NCBI RefSeq assembly: GCF_027923765.1
Contig: NZ_AP026709.1
Location: 367,501 to 431,500, forward strand
Length of the DNA: 64,000 nucleotides
Origin: Pseudodesulfovibrio nedwellii
GTDB lineage: Bacteria > Desulfobacterota > Desulfovibrionia > Desulfovibrionales > Desulfovibrionaceae
Direction: 5' to 3'
Below, piece after piece: positions 17,623-26,820 of the stretch. A program made the translations under genes and the position numbers. The notes beneath the pieces are model-generated. The model had not been told where the DNA came from. It did no database searches and saw nothing but the letters and a program-made list of their open reading frames with translations. The stretch's first letter is position 1, and each line of letters opens with the position of its first letter.

Positions 17623-18504
17623 ATGAGCGAGTGCAGCTCCGGCTCCTGCAGTGGAGCCAACAAGGCAAATGCCAAGTTGAAAATCCAGGATGCGATGATT
17701 GAAACCACCCTGGAGAAGATCAAGTACAAATTGTTTATCATGAGCGGTAAAGGCGGAGTGGGCAAAAGCTCAGTTTCCGTTAATGTCGCAGCAGCCTTGG
17801 CTGCTCGTGGATTTAAGGTTGGGCTTCTGGATGTTGATATTCACGGTCCGAGCGTGCCGACTCTGCTCGGTATTTCCGGGACTTTGGATATTGACCGGGG
17901 ATCATTGATGATTCCCAAAGAGTACAACGAAAATCTGCATGTCATGTCCATGGAGTCGTTGCTTAAAGATCCTGATCAAGCAGTGCTGTGGCGCGGCCCC
18001 ATGAAAACTTCCGCTATCCGTCAGTTTGTATCTGACGTACAGTGGGGCGAATTGGACTTTTTGGTCGTTGACTCCCCTCCGGGGACTGGCGACGAACCTA
18101 TGACCGTGCTCAAGACTGTGCCGGATGCTTTGTGTGTGGTTGTAACCACTCCGCAGGAAGTTTCGTTGTCTGATGTGCGCAAGTCGATTAATTTTCTGCA
18201 ATACGCTCAGGCTAACGTGCTTGGTGTTGTGGAAAATATGAGTGGTCTTATTTGTCCGCATTGTCATGAAGCTATTGATCTGTTTAAGAAAGGCGGCGGC
18301 AAGGATTTGGCTGAGAAATACGGACTTGAGTTTCTTGGTGCTATTCCACTTGATCCGGCAACCGTTGTTGCTGGTGATCTAGGTACCCCCGTTGTACTTT
18401 TGGAAGAGGATTCTCAATCGAAAAAGGCTCTTATTGAACTGGCCGACACAATAGCCGAAGCCGCACAGAAGAGTTTTGAGGCGGCATCGACAACCCACGC
18501 CTGA
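17623..18504 (+). CDS. Mrp/NBP35-family iron-sulfur cluster carrier ATPase
   Basis: A P-loop scaffold protein that carries or transfers Fe-S clusters. The deviant Walker A MSGKGGVGKSS is at about 39-49, and VDSPPGTGDEP and NMSGLICPHC follow, the latter giving the CxxC that holds the cluster. A short Cys-containing N-terminus (MSECSSGSC) precedes the ATPase domain. I choose ATG 17623 because AAAGAGAGA lies about 7 nt upstream. In-frame ATGs at 17587 and 17617 have poorer sites. The product has 293 residues. pgsA follows after 8 nt. Confidence 0.92.
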   Translation: MSECSSGSCSGANKANAKLKIQDAMIETTLEKIKYKLFIMSGKGGVGKSSVSVNVAAALAARGFKVGLLDVDIHGPSVPTLLGISGTLDIDRGSLMIPKEYNENLHVMSMESLLKDPDQAVLWRGPMKTSAIRQFVSDVQWGELDFLVVDSPPGTGDEPMTVLKTVPDALCVVVTTPQEVSLSDVRKSINFLQYAQANVLGVVENMSGLICPHCHEAIDLFKKGGGKDLAEKYGLEFLGAIPLDPATVVAGDLGTPVVLLEEDSQSKKALIELADTIAEAAQKSFEAASTTHA

Positions 18505-18512
18505 GGCGAATT

Positions 18513-19094
18513 ATGAATAAGGACATCTTTAATCTGCCCAATTGTTTGACCATGGCCCGCATTCTTGCGGCCCCAGTTGTTGTATTTCTTCTCTATCTGG
18601 AGATGTGGTACCAATTTCGCTTGGGGTCTTATTTTGCTTTCGGACTTTATTTCGTTGCCTGTATGACGGATTATTTCGATGGAAAGATAGCGCGAGAGCA
18701 GAATACCATAACCAATCTGGGCAAGTTCCTTGACCCGTTGGCCGACAAACTGCTCATCGGGTCATTGTTGATCATGCTGGTCAAGCTCGGTGACGGGTGG
18801 GGTGTCCCTGCATGGGTGGTTATTATCATTATCTGTCGCGAATTGGCTGTGACAGGAATGCGTGCAATTGCTGCTGAAATGGGTGAGGTCGTAGCTGCAG
18901 ATAGATTGGGCAAGGCCAAAACTTTGACTCAAGCTCTGGCTGTCGGTTTTCTCATCTTCCACTATCCGCTTTTTGGATGGGACCCTCGTCCTTTGGGGCA
19001 GGGGTTGCTGTATGTTGCTTTGGCACTCACAGTGATTTCAGGCGGTAACTATCTGTACAACTTTTATAAGAAGTGGATTAACGTCGCAGAATAG
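18513..19094 (+). CDS. pgsA: CDP-diacylglycerol-glycerol-3-phosphate 3-phosphatidyltransferase
   Basis: An inner-membrane enzyme that makes phosphatidylglycerol phosphate, the committed step to phosphatidylglycerol and cardiolipin. The 193-residue product has the CDP-alcohol phosphotransferase signature D-G-x2-A-R-x8-G-x3-D-x3-D, seen as DYFDGKIAR, then GKFLDPLADK (about 48-76), and several membrane segments. The start NLPNCLTMARI is typical. A terminator follows. The cardiolipin synthase at 46524 would use its downstream product. Confidence 0.95.
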   Translation: MNKDIFNLPNCLTMARILAAPVVVFLLYLEMWYQFRLGSYFAFGLYFVACMTDYFDGKIAREQNTITNLGKFLDPLADKLLIGSLLIMLVKLGDGWGVPAWVVIIIICRELAVTGMRAIAAEMGEVVAADRLGKAKTLTQALAVGFLIFHYPLFGWDPRPLGQGLLYVALALTVISGGNYLYNFYKKWINVAE

Positions 19095-19112
19095 AAGTTC
19101 TCAAGATATTGT

Positions 19113-19150
19113 AAACCGGGTAGAAAGTATGCTTTCTGCCCGGTTTTTTT
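19113..19150 (+). terminator. Terminator of the pcm-pgsA run
   Basis: CCGGGTAGAAAG pairs with CTTTCTGCCCGG (one G-T pair) around TATG, followed by seven T. From here to 19381 there is no clear gene. A 22-codon frame starting at 19294 after AGGTGGGG is too short to call. Confidence 0.9.
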
Positions 19151-19381
19151 CGTTGTTTTTTTGTGTTTTAAGTGAATACCGTGAAACAAGCGGTCTAGAA
19201 AAAATTGAGAGTTTTTCTTGTAGAGCCTGTCGCTCTTGCCACTAAGCATTTATTATTGTTAGATAAAATCTATGGTGACAGGTGGGGTGATACATGGTAA
19301 ATTTAACAAATACGTATCTGTACAATTTCTTTGAAAAAAGGTTATTAAGCCAAGAGATATAAACACTACCGCGAGATTTTT

Positions 19382-19660
19382 ATGACTGACTCCAGTTCTG
19401 TGAAACATCTTGTTCGCATAACGAACTGCCTTCAAACCATTTTGGATCTGGAGCCCCAGCTTGAGAAGTTGGAGCATGGCCATTCTCTTTTGGATGAGTT
19501 TGCCGTGCTCAAGTCTTTTCTGGAGAAAATAGACAGAGTCGAATTGAGCGAGTCAGATGTGGAGCGGATTGAAATTGCCACAGCCAATTTCCTGAGGGAA
19601 CTTGAAGGACCTTTGGCGCGGAAAAAGGCTCGGAAAAAAGAGAAGCGAAGGCTTCAGTAA
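19382..19660 (+). CDS. Hypothetical small helical protein
   Basis: A 92-residue product, apparently all helix, ending in a strongly basic tail (ARKKARKKEKRRLQ). I do not recognise a family. The start codon ATG 19382 has only a weak ribosome site. It is 5 nt ahead of ftsB and probably cotranscribed with it, which hints at a role close to cell division or the envelope. That is inference only. Confidence 0.65.
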   Translation: MTDSSSVKHLVRITNCLQTILDLEPQLEKLEHGHSLLDEFAVLKSFLEKIDRVELSESDVERIEIATANFLRELEGPLARKKARKKEKRRLQ

Positions 19661-19665
19661 ACTGT

Positions 19666-19989
19666 ATGCGTGGTCGAATTGTACTTGTTACTTTGCTCCT
19701 GATAATCAATCTTTTTTTATTGGGGAGATTGATATGGAGCGATCAGGGGATTTTTGCGTACCTGGAGCTTAAGGGCCGCTATGATTCTTTGCAGCAGAAG
19801 CTTGATGACGTTGACGGTAAGAGCCTTGATTTGAGCCAAGAGATTCGTAAGCTCAAGTCGGACAAGGGATACCAAGAAAAAGTCGTTCGTGAGCGGATGA
19901 ATTTTGTGAAAAAGGACGAACTGTTATATATTTTCCCGGATGAGAAAGGCAAACCCGGCGGAGAAGGAACAGATGAGCGAGAAAATTGA
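19666..19989 (+). CDS. ftsB: FtsB/DivIC-family septum formation initiator
   Basis: A 107-residue bitopic membrane protein. A short cytoplasmic MRGR is followed by one membrane span at about 5-22 (IVLVTLLLIINLFLLGRLIW) and a periplasmic coiled coil (LKGRYDSLQQKLDDVDGK onward). The family ending RERMNFVKKDELLYIFP is clear. FtsB joins FtsL and FtsQ in the divisome. The 3' end overlaps the start of the TPR gene by 17 nt, so the two are translationally coupled. Confidence 0.88.
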   Translation: MRGRIVLVTLLLIINLFLLGRLIWSDQGIFAYLELKGRYDSLQQKLDDVDGKSLDLSQEIRKLKSDKGYQEKVVRERMNFVKKDELLYIFPDEKGKPGGEGTDEREN

Positions 19990-20770
19990 GTGGTATCAAG
20001 AAGTTCTTTCGTTGGAACCCGGTTCAAGGGTGTTTTTCCCCTTGGCGAAACTTTTCGTTGAAAACGGGATGCCCGAGGATGCTGTTAAAACCCTGCGCCA
20101 AGGGTTGGACAAGCATCCTGATTATCTTGAAGCACGGATGCTTCTGGTTGAACTTTTGACTGAGTTGGAGCGTGAGGCTGAGGTCCATGACCAGTTGCAG
20201 CGAGTTATCAACCCTCTCAGGGATTATCCAGCCTTCTGGCGAGGTTGGGCACGGAGCCTGCCTGCGGAACAGCGCGATTTATCGGTGTTTCTTATGTTGG
20301 TTGCATCCAACATCTCTGGTGATACCATCAAATGGACTGATGTCGTGTTTGAAGGTATCGGTACTTTGGCCGAGAGATTGGTGGGTGCGCCATTGCCCCC
20401 GCCGTGTGATTCTCCATCTCCTGTCATGCCTGTGATTGAGAGCGGGGAAGAGTCTGCTTTTGGTGAGCCTGAGCCAGAGTTTAGGCCTGGCGCAGGGGCT
20501 TTTCGGACGAAAACCATGGCTGATCTTCTCGCATCTCAAGGAGACGTGTCCGGCGCACTTGAAATCTATCGCGAATTGTTGCAATCAACCATGTCCGACG
20601 AGCGACGTACCGAACTCAAGGAACGGATCGTGCATTTGGAGAACGGGGCGGAGAATAATGCCGCTCCCGAGGCGGAACAGACTGACGCTTTTAGCGTCCA
20701 TGCAAAGAATCGCCTGATCAGCACTCTGGAAACACTGGCCTCTCGTTTTGAAGCCAGAGTACAGGGTTAA
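19973..20770 (+). CDS. Tetratricopeptide-repeat protein
   Basis: A 265-residue protein with TPR-like helical repeats at about 8-75 (LSLEPGSRVFFPLAKLF, then AVKTLRQGLDKHPDYLEARM) and another near 180-205 (LASQGDVSGALEIYRELL). The middle is Pro/Glu-rich and probably disordered. The start at 19973 follows GGAGAAGG inside the end of ftsB. No enzyme motif is seen. It may act as a scaffold. It lies ahead of a lipoprotein gene. Confidence 0.8.
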   Translation: MSEKIEWYQEVLSLEPGSRVFFPLAKLFVENGMPEDAVKTLRQGLDKHPDYLEARMLLVELLTELEREAEVHDQLQRVINPLRDYPAFWRGWARSLPAEQRDLSVFLMLVASNISGDTIKWTDVVFEGIGTLAERLVGAPLPPPCDSPSPVMPVIESGEESAFGEPEPEFRPGAGAFRTKTMADLLASQGDVSGALEIYRELLQSTMSDERRTELKERIVHLENGAENNAAPEAEQTDAFSVHAKNRLISTLETLASRFEARVQG

Positions 20771-20840
20771 CCGAAGCTGAACGGAACATGGTTCATGCCG
20801 CAACAGCGGCTTGAGTCGTCCATTCACGAAAAGTGGACAT

Positions 20841-21629
20841 ATGAAATATTTATTTTTGAGCCTGATTGCCGCACTCATGGTGCTCGGCGGATGCAGCATG
20901 TGGGATTCCACTGCGAAGTATACTAAAGATTCATGGGAAACCACCCGGGATTTTGTAGATCCGCCACCGGAAATCGACACAGATAGTTACCAGTTCTCCA
21001 ATCCGAATCAGGAGAAACTGGCAAAACTCATTTCTCCAGTTGATGGTCCTTTGACGTCGTTGATCCGTTATGTGGATAATACAGACACGTTACCGGGTAT
21101 CGATTGGCTTGATTTGTTGCGGGCTCGTTTCCCGTGGGTTAACAGAGTGATTGTCACCGACGAAGAGGGTACAATCATGTTAATGCAGCCGGAATTGCCC
21201 GTGAAGAAGATCACCAAACCGTTGGTTTTTGAAGGGGTGTGGCGCAAGATCAAACTGTTGACTGTCGTTGATTATTCAGATCTTGGAGCTGAGTTGTACA
21301 TTGGGCGTCCTTATTTCGAGGACGTGACTTTTAGAGGGCTTATTGGCGTTGGATTCGATCCCAGAAGTTTGTTACGTCTGAGTCCTGACCCCAAAGAGTT
21401 GATTATTATACATCCCGGCAAGGGCATTTGGTCCCTTGGTGCTGATGTGGATGAAGAAGCCATATTGGCTGTGGAATGGGAAGAGATTCTCAAGAATAAA
21501 GTTGAAGGGCAGATCAAGGTTGGCAACAGGTATTACACTTGGCTGACCAGATACGTGGGTGAAGATCAGTATGTGTATGCCACCCAAAGTGCCGACCCCA
21601 ATGCGGAAGGTTCCTGGTGGCTATTTTAG
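20841..21629 (+). CDS. Hypothetical lipoprotein with degenerate sensor-like fold
   Basis: A 262-residue protein with a lipoprotein signal (residues 1-17) and lipobox LGGC giving Cys18. The mature part contains a Cache/PAS-like pattern: [18 protein letters not shown] (about 100-117) and later [13 protein letters not shown]. The exact family is not recognised. The start at 20841 gives a proper signal peptide. The frame from TTG 20811 would bury it. It lies between the TPR gene and fbp in the same direction. Confidence 0.75.
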   Translation: MKYLFLSLIAALMVLGGCSMWDSTAKYTKDSWETTRDFVDPPPEIDTDSYQFSNPNQEKLAKLISPVDGPLTSLIRYVDNTDTLPGIDWLDLLRARFPWVNRVIVTDEEGTIMLMQPELPVKKITKPLVFEGVWRKIKLLTVVDYSDLGAELYIGRPYFEDVTFRGLIGVGFDPRSLLRLSPDPKELIIIHPGKGIWSLGADVDEEAILAVEWEEILKNKVEGQIKVGNRYYTWLTRYVGEDQYVYATQSADPNAEGSWWLF

Positions 21630-21658
21630 ATAGTCGTCGGGTAGAAAGGATAGAGAGA

Positions 21659-22690
21659 ATGCCACAGCAGGTTACTGTTACCGAACATATTCTCCTGCAT
21701 CAGAAAATGGTGCCGGGAGCTACAGGCCAGTTTACTCGCCTGTTCAATGAACTTGTCTTGTCAGCCAAGATCATCTCAAGAGCCGTGAACAAGGCCGGAT
21801 TGGTCGATGTCCTCGGCTTCACCGGGGCCGTGAATGTTCAGGGTGAAGAGGTTAAGAAGCTCGACGAGTACGCCAATAGAATCCTTATTCATCGACTGGC
21901 CCGTTCTGGCGTATTGTGTGCCATGGCCTCCGAAGAAAATGCAGATATAATTGAAGTACCGGAATCATTGCCTCGGGGTGATTATATTATCATTTTTGAC
22001 CCCTTGGATGGATCGTCCAATATTGATGTTAACGTCAACATTGGCACCATCTTTTCGATTTTTAAACGGAAAAGTAGCCCTGACGCAACCCTTATGTCTG
22101 AGGATGTTTTGCAAAAGGGGAGTGAACAGGTTGCAGCCGGGTACATTTTGTATGGTTCATCGACCATGCTGGTGTTTACCTGCGGCGATGGTGTGCATGG
22201 ATTTACCCTCGATCCCAGTGTTGGTGAATTCATTTTATCGCATCCGAATATTCGTATTCCTGAGCAGGGTAAGATCTATTCAGTCAACGAGGGGTATGAA
22301 CGCTATTGGGATCGTGCGACCAAAAAGGCATTGGCTTATTTCAAGTCACCCAAGAATGCGCTTCGAAAACCGTACAGCGGTCGATACATCGGTTCTCTGG
22401 TGGCGGATTTTCATCGAAATCTACTCTACGGTGGTATCTTCATGTATCCCGCAGATTTGCGTGATCCGAAGAAACCCACGGGCAAGCTGCGGCTCACCTG
22501 TGAATGTAATCCTATGTCTTTTCTCGTTGAACAGGCTGGCGGTATGTCCATTGACGGTGTGAACCGTATTATGGACATTGATCCAGAACACTTGCATCAG
22601 CGTGTTCCTTTTTTCTGTGGCTCTCGCAATGACGTCCAGATTGTTCAGGATATCTTTGTTTCCGAAGCCCAGAGGAAAAAAAATAAGTAA
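21659..22690 (+). CDS. fbp: Fructose-1,6-bisphosphatase class I
   Basis: A 343-residue gluconeogenic enzyme that hydrolyses fructose 1,6-bisphosphate. The metal site [20 protein letters not shown] is at about 116-135, with SEEN (about 93-96) and the sugar-phosphate loop [19 protein letters not shown] further on. ATG 21659 follows AAAGGATAGAGAG. An earlier GTG at 21617 overlaps the lipoprotein gene and would add an unlikely extension. The stop codon overlaps the tsaD start by one base. Confidence 0.95.
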   Translation: MPQQVTVTEHILLHQKMVPGATGQFTRLFNELVLSAKIISRAVNKAGLVDVLGFTGAVNVQGEEVKKLDEYANRILIHRLARSGVLCAMASEENADIIEVPESLPRGDYIIIFDPLDGSSNIDVNVNIGTIFSIFKRKSSPDATLMSEDVLQKGSEQVAAGYILYGSSTMLVFTCGDGVHGFTLDPSVGEFILSHPNIRIPEQGKIYSVNEGYERYWDRATKKALAYFKSPKNALRKPYSGRYIGSLVADFHRNLLYGGIFMYPADLRDPKKPTGKLRLTCECNPMSFLVEQAGGMSIDGVNRIMDIDPEHLHQRVPFFCGSRNDVQIVQDIFVSEAQRKKNK

Positions 22691-23766
22691 TGTTGACCCT
22701 TGGTATTGAGACTTCCTGCGACGAAACTGCTGTTGCTCTTGTGGAGGATGGACGGTTGCTGGGTGAAAAACTTGCGACCCAGATTGACACGCATGCCTTG
22801 TTTGGCGGTGTCGTCCCTGAAATCGCTTCACGGGAACATCTGCGCGTTCTGCCGCGTCTTTTCCGTGAATTAATGGCGGAAATCGGAATCCGACCAGATG
22901 AGATCGATACCGTGGCCGTAGCTCGTGGGCCCGGATTGCTCGGCAGCCTGCTTGTTGGCGTGAGTTTTGCTAAAGCTCTTTGTCTATCTACTGGGGCATC
23001 GCTGATCGGGGTTAATCATCTTTGGGCTCATCTGTTGGCTCCTGGGTTGGATGGAGAAATAGAATTTCCGGCATTGGGCCTTCTTGTGTCCGGTGGACAT
23101 ACCCATACATATCGGATCAATTCGCCGGTCGAGTTCGAATTGCTCGGCAGGACATTGGATGATGCCGCAGGTGAGGCCTTTGACAAGGTCGCAAAACTTT
23201 TTAATTTTCCGTATCCTGGCGGTCGTTTTGTTGACGATTTGGGTCGTGAGGCAGAGCCGGATACCAAGCTGTTTCCACGGCCATACATTGAAAATGATTC
23301 GCTTGATTTCAGTTTCAGTGGTTTGAAAACGGCAGTCGCTAATTACGTAGCGATCAGGCCAGAACTCGTATTTGAGAAAATGGCTGACCCTGACGCCATC
23401 GCCGCATTGACCGGCGAACGGCGTGTAGATCTGGCACGAGTGTGCGCCTCATTCAATTGGAGTGTGGCTCAGACGCTTAAGATTAAGGTTGAGCGGGCGT
23501 TAAAACGTGTCGGACCGACAAAGAGTTTGATCGTAGCCGGTGGAGTTGCAGCCAATTCCGTGGTCCGTGAGACCATGAAGGGGGTTGCCGAGAATCATGG
23601 TTTGCGGTTGACCTTGCCGGATCTGGGCTTATGTACCGATAATGGTGCGATGATCGCTTTTGCCGGGTGGCAGCTTGCTAGGGTAGGGTATTCGCATTCT
23701 TTGGAGTTGGAGGCCATTCCCCGAGGCCATGTTGTCCCGCAGGATTGGATTATTTTCAAAGAATGA
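22690..23766 (+). CDS. tsaD: tRNA N6-adenosine threonylcarbamoyltransferase
   Basis: The enzyme transfers the threonylcarbamoyl group to A37 of tRNAs that read ANN codons. The 358-residue product begins with the ASKHA-type GIETSCDET (5-13) and carries the metal-binding His110 and His114 (NHLWAHLL), [12 protein letters not shown] at 39-50 and [13 protein letters not shown] near 280. TAATG overlaps with the fbp stop, so translation is coupled. No other t6A gene is in this window. Confidence 0.96.
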   Translation: MLTLGIETSCDETAVALVEDGRLLGEKLATQIDTHALFGGVVPEIASREHLRVLPRLFRELMAEIGIRPDEIDTVAVARGPGLLGSLLVGVSFAKALCLSTGASLIGVNHLWAHLLAPGLDGEIEFPALGLLVSGGHTHTYRINSPVEFELLGRTLDDAAGEAFDKVAKLFNFPYPGGRFVDDLGREAEPDTKLFPRPYIENDSLDFSFSGLKTAVANYVAIRPELVFEKMADPDAIAALTGERRVDLARVCASFNWSVAQTLKIKVERALKRVGPTKSLIVAGGVAANSVVRETMKGVAENHGLRLTLPDLGLCTDNGAMIAFAGWQLARVGYSHSLELEAIPRGHVVPQDWIIFKE

Positions 23767-23800
23767 ACGGACAGATAGAGATATTTTTGCAGTGTCCTTC

Positions 23801-23830
23801 TTGACAGTAGTGTACATGGGGACCTATTTT
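23801..23830 (+). promoter_or_regulatory. Candidate promoter of trxA-trxB
   Basis: Perfect TTGACA (23801-23806), 18 bases, TATTTT (23825-23830), about 95 nt ahead of trxA. Confidence 0.55.
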
Positions 23831-23928
23831 AAATAAATTGTGAGAACAATTGCGATGAGCCATCGCAACCGGTATACCGGTGATAATTGTATATGACGGC
23901 CATAAGCCGAGAAAAAAAGGAGAATTCC

Positions 23929-24249
23929 ATGGCGAATCAGATTACCGACGGTAGTTTCGAACAGGATGTCTTGCAGAGTGATGTCCCTGTCCTTATTGAT
24001 TTTTGGGCTCCCTGGTGTGGCCCTTGTCGTGCAATGGGTCCCGTGATTGATGAATTGGCCGAGGAATTTGAAGGTCAGATTAAAATCGTCAAGATGAATG
24101 TGGACGAGAATTCCGCTACTCCCGGCAAATATGGCATTCGTGCTATTCCGACCTTGATTCTGTTCAAGGACGGCGAAGTTGTCGACCAGAGCACTGGTGC
24201 AGTCTCCAAGAGCAGCATCAAGGAAATGATTACCAAGAAGGCTCTGTAA
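23929..24249 (+). CDS. trxA: Thioredoxin
   Basis: A 106-residue thiol-disulfide reductase with the active site WCGPC (Cys30, Cys33), the cis-Pro loop [12 protein letters not shown] and FWAP before the active site. Start ATG 23929 follows AAAGGAG. An upstream in-frame ATG at 23887 would add an atypical tail. It is followed 3 nt later by its reductase trxB. Confidence 0.97.
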   Translation: MANQITDGSFEQDVLQSDVPVLIDFWAPWCGPCRAMGPVIDELAEEFEGQIKIVKMNVDENSATPGKYGIRAIPTLILFKDGEVVDQSTGAVSKSSIKEMITKKAL

Positions 24250-24252
24250 TAT

Positions 24253-25173
24253 ATGAAATCTTATGACGCCGTAGTCATAGGGGGCGGCCCGGCAGGAATG
24301 ACGGCTGCCCTTTATCTTTTGCGGGCTGGTGTAAAAGTCCTCATGATCGAAAAGTTGTCTCCTGGTGGACAGGTTTTGATGACTGCTGAGATTGAGAATT
24401 ATCCGGGGTTCCCCAAGGGGCTTCAGGGGTGGGAGTTGGCTGACAAGTTCGCTGCTCATCTGGATGAGTATGAACTCGATCGTATCAGTGACGAAGTTCG
24501 GAGTATTACCATAGGTAATTCCGTCCACACCATTTCTGTCGGCGATGAAGAGGTTCAGACAAAAACCATCATCCTGGCTACAGGGTCACGCTATCGTAAA
24601 TTGGGTGTTCCCGGTGAAGAACGATTGCTTGGTCGTGGCGTTTCCTATTGTGCCTTATGCGATGGTAATTTCTTCCGTGATCGCGATGTCGCTGTCGTAG
24701 GCGGTGGCAATTCAGCTTTGGAAGAAGCGTTGTATTTGGCTCGACTGGTGAATAAGGTTTATCTCATTCATCGTCGTGAAGATTTCCGTGGTTTGCAGTG
24801 CTATCAGGACAAGTGCTTTACGCATGAGAAGATTGAGATCATTCGCAATACCGTGATCGATGAAATTCAAGGTGCGGATGACCTTGAAACATTGGCTTTA
24901 AGGAACGTTTCCACAGACGAGACTTCTCAACTCAAGCTCGACGGTACGTTTATTTTCATCGGTTTTGAACCCATCATGGATTATGTTCCTGATGATGTCG
25001 CGAAAGAGTCCAATGGCGTTGTCACGGACGTTGAGATGCGGACCAATGTTCCTGGCGTTTTTGCCGCTGGAGATATTCGCGCCAAGATGTGCCGTCAGGT
25101 TGCTTCCGCTGTTGGCGATGGAGCCACCGCAGCTACCGCAGCATTTACTTATCTTGAGCAGTTGGGCGATTAG
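24253..25173 (+). CDS. trxB: Thioredoxin reductase
   Basis: A 306-residue flavoprotein that reduces thioredoxin with NAD(P)H. The FAD motif VVIGGGPAGMTAALYLLRAG opens the protein, the redox pair is Cys133/Cys136 in CALCDG (commonly CATCDG), and the nucleotide motif VVGGGNSALEEAL follows. It ends with the FAD-binding GVFAAGDIRAK. The NADPH-specifying HRRxxxR pattern appears as HRREDFRG. It is directly downstream of trxA. Confidence 0.96.
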   Translation: MKSYDAVVIGGGPAGMTAALYLLRAGVKVLMIEKLSPGGQVLMTAEIENYPGFPKGLQGWELADKFAAHLDEYELDRISDEVRSITIGNSVHTISVGDEEVQTKTIILATGSRYRKLGVPGEERLLGRGVSYCALCDGNFFRDRDVAVVGGGNSALEEALYLARLVNKVYLIHRREDFRGLQCYQDKCFTHEKIEIIRNTVIDEIQGADDLETLALRNVSTDETSQLKLDGTFIFIGFEPIMDYVPDDVAKESNGVVTDVEMRTNVPGVFAAGDIRAKMCRQVASAVGDGATAATAAFTYLEQLGD

Positions 25174-25181
25174 GAGTCCGT

Positions 25182-25910
25182 ATGCGTCGTTTATTGGTTC
25201 CTGTCGTTCTTGTCGTTTTCATGTCCCTGACAGGGTGTGTGTGGATCGACAGTTATTTCCTTCCTCCTCCCGAGGATACTGCCCAAGAATTGTATGAAGC
25301 GGGTGTGGAAGCCTTGAAAGAGAAAGATTATGGCGATGCTCAGGATTACTTCTCCAAGCTCAAGGACAGATTCCCTTTTAGTCCTTTTGCTTTGAAGGGT
25401 GAATTGGCTTTGGGCGATGCCTACTATCTTGATGAAGAGTATCTCTTGGCTTTGGAGTCATATAAGGAATTCGAAGCGTTGCATCCAAGCAATGATAATA
25501 TTCCCTATGTTTTGTACCAGATTGCCAATGCCAACATCAGTATGTTTAAATCCATTGATCGCCGTCAGGAGAATATCAAGGAATCATTGGAATATCTGTA
25601 TCGGTTGGCAGAGACATATCCCAAGTCTCAATACGCGGAGCAAGCCAAACACTTGATCGTCAAGAGTCGCAGGATTTTGGCGGAGCATGAAGTCTATATG
25701 GCCGATTTCTTTTGGCGGACGGAACAATATGGTCCGGCTTGGCATCGTTATCAATATGTGGTGGAGAATTTCTCTGATATCGCAGACTTGCGAGACTATG
25801 CCATTAAGCGCGCCGAGTACTCGTATTTTGAGTATCAAAAGACTCTGTCCGAGGAGGAACGCCAACGCATTCAGGGAAGCTGGCTGCGGTGGATCAAGAA
25901 GTGGCTGTAA
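25182..25910 (+). CDS. bamD: Outer-membrane assembly lipoprotein BamD (YfiO family)
   Basis: A 242-residue lipoprotein with lipobox SLTGC (Cys19), then five TPR-like helical repeats beginning ELYEAGVEALKEKDYGDAQDYF. It contains the family pattern of Phe-rich FPFSPFALKGELALGDAYY and YPKSQYAEQAK. BamD is the essential partner of BamA in folding outer-membrane barrels. It lies 8 nt after trxB, and its end lies close to the next gene. Confidence 0.92.
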   Translation: MRRLLVPVVLVVFMSLTGCVWIDSYFLPPPEDTAQELYEAGVEALKEKDYGDAQDYFSKLKDRFPFSPFALKGELALGDAYYLDEEYLLALESYKEFEALHPSNDNIPYVLYQIANANISMFKSIDRRQENIKESLEYLYRLAETYPKSQYAEQAKHLIVKSRRILAEHEVYMADFFWRTEQYGPAWHRYQYVVENFSDIADLRDYAIKRAEYSYFEYQKTLSEEERQRIQGSWLRWIKKWL

Positions 25911-25942
25911 TTCCTAAAGACGGTCGAGGGAGGCTTTTCCCT

Positions 25943-26818
25943 ATGCAGAAATCGGTGTTTGAATTCCCGCATCAAATCAACGAAGTCGTTGTGAGCGACA
26001 CCTTTTTTGCACGCGCTTATCAGGAAACTCCAGCTCGACATCGTGCCTTGATAAAGACCTGTATAGCCAGGTTGTATGATTGGTATGGCGGTGGCAAAGA
26101 ATGTGGCGGACGGATTGAAAGCACTTGGCGTGGTGGGTTTGATTCTATTCACGCTTTTCAGCCAGTGGAATTTTGTGTCGTTCTTTGTGATGCAACATTG
26201 GAATCTCCAGCGAGATTGCTTGCTGGATTAGTTCCTGCACTTGCTCGTGGTGTGCGTAATGTATTGGTGGTGCGGGTTGGCGACAGCCCATGGCCGTCTT
26301 CTTTACTCACAGCCCTTGAATTGGCAGGACAAGATTTAGCTGTTGATATGACGGCTGATCAAGCCTGCCAGCTTTTGACGGATTTGTCTTCCAGTACAGC
26401 TTCCGGCCTCGTGATTGATTTGGGAGTCGGAGCAGAAGAAGTTGATGCTAGATTAGCAAAGACAAGTGCCGTTGGAATCTATTCACCTGTTTTTGATGGT
26501 AAAATTTCTGTTTGGATGGATGATTCTCAGCCTGTGGACCTTGAAGCTCTTGCTTTTGCACAACCGGATGTTTCCTGTGCTGTCCATGGAACACATACTC
26601 TTTTCTCTTCAGATAAGTTTTCGTATGACGGAGACGATTTTCAAACATTTTTGGTTACAGCCGGGGATGCTGTCTTCGTTCCTTTATCTCGAGTGAACGA
26701 TGCGTTGACACAATCTCGAATTGTGCTCAGCCCCGGACACGAAGGCTGTTGGATTTGGCCTGATCTTCGTCCTGAACAATTTCATTTTCATCGGACTGCC
26801 TGGACCATTGGAGCCTGA
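25943..26818 (+). CDS. Unrecognised protein with dehydrogenase-like middle section
   Basis: I cannot name a family with confidence. The 291-residue product has a central stretch (about 95-140) [20 protein letters not shown] followed by [16 protein letters not shown]. In layout this recalls the nucleotide-binding half of histidinol dehydrogenase or acyl-CoA reductase proteins. The catalytic residues of those families are not visible, and an AVHGTHTLF segment follows. ATG 25943 has GGGAGG upstream. GTG 25889 inside bamD is an alternative. It is sandwiched between bamD and an EF-G gene with a 2-nt gap. Confidence 0.65.
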   Translation: MQKSVFEFPHQINEVVVSDTFFARAYQETPARHRALIKTCIARLYDWYGGGKECGGRIESTWRGGFDSIHAFQPVEFCVVLCDATLESPARLLAGLVPALARGVRNVLVVRVGDSPWPSSLLTALELAGQDLAVDMTADQACQLLTDLSSSTASGLVIDLGVGAEEVDARLAKTSAVGIYSPVFDGKISVWMDDSQPVDLEALAFAQPDVSCAVHGTHTLFSSDKFSYDGDDFQTFLVTAGDAVFVPLSRVNDALTQSRIVLSPGHEGCWIWPDLRPEQFHFHRTAWTIGA

Positions 26819-26820
26819 AC

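Noticed and set aside
19294-19362. 22-codon frame with a fair ribosome site between pgsA and the 19382 gene
   Set aside because: Too short and without conserved features to claim as a gene.
21951-22562. 203-codon frame inside fbp in another phase
   Set aside because: The fbp frame is well supported; the alternative lacks a ribosome site and protein-like composition.
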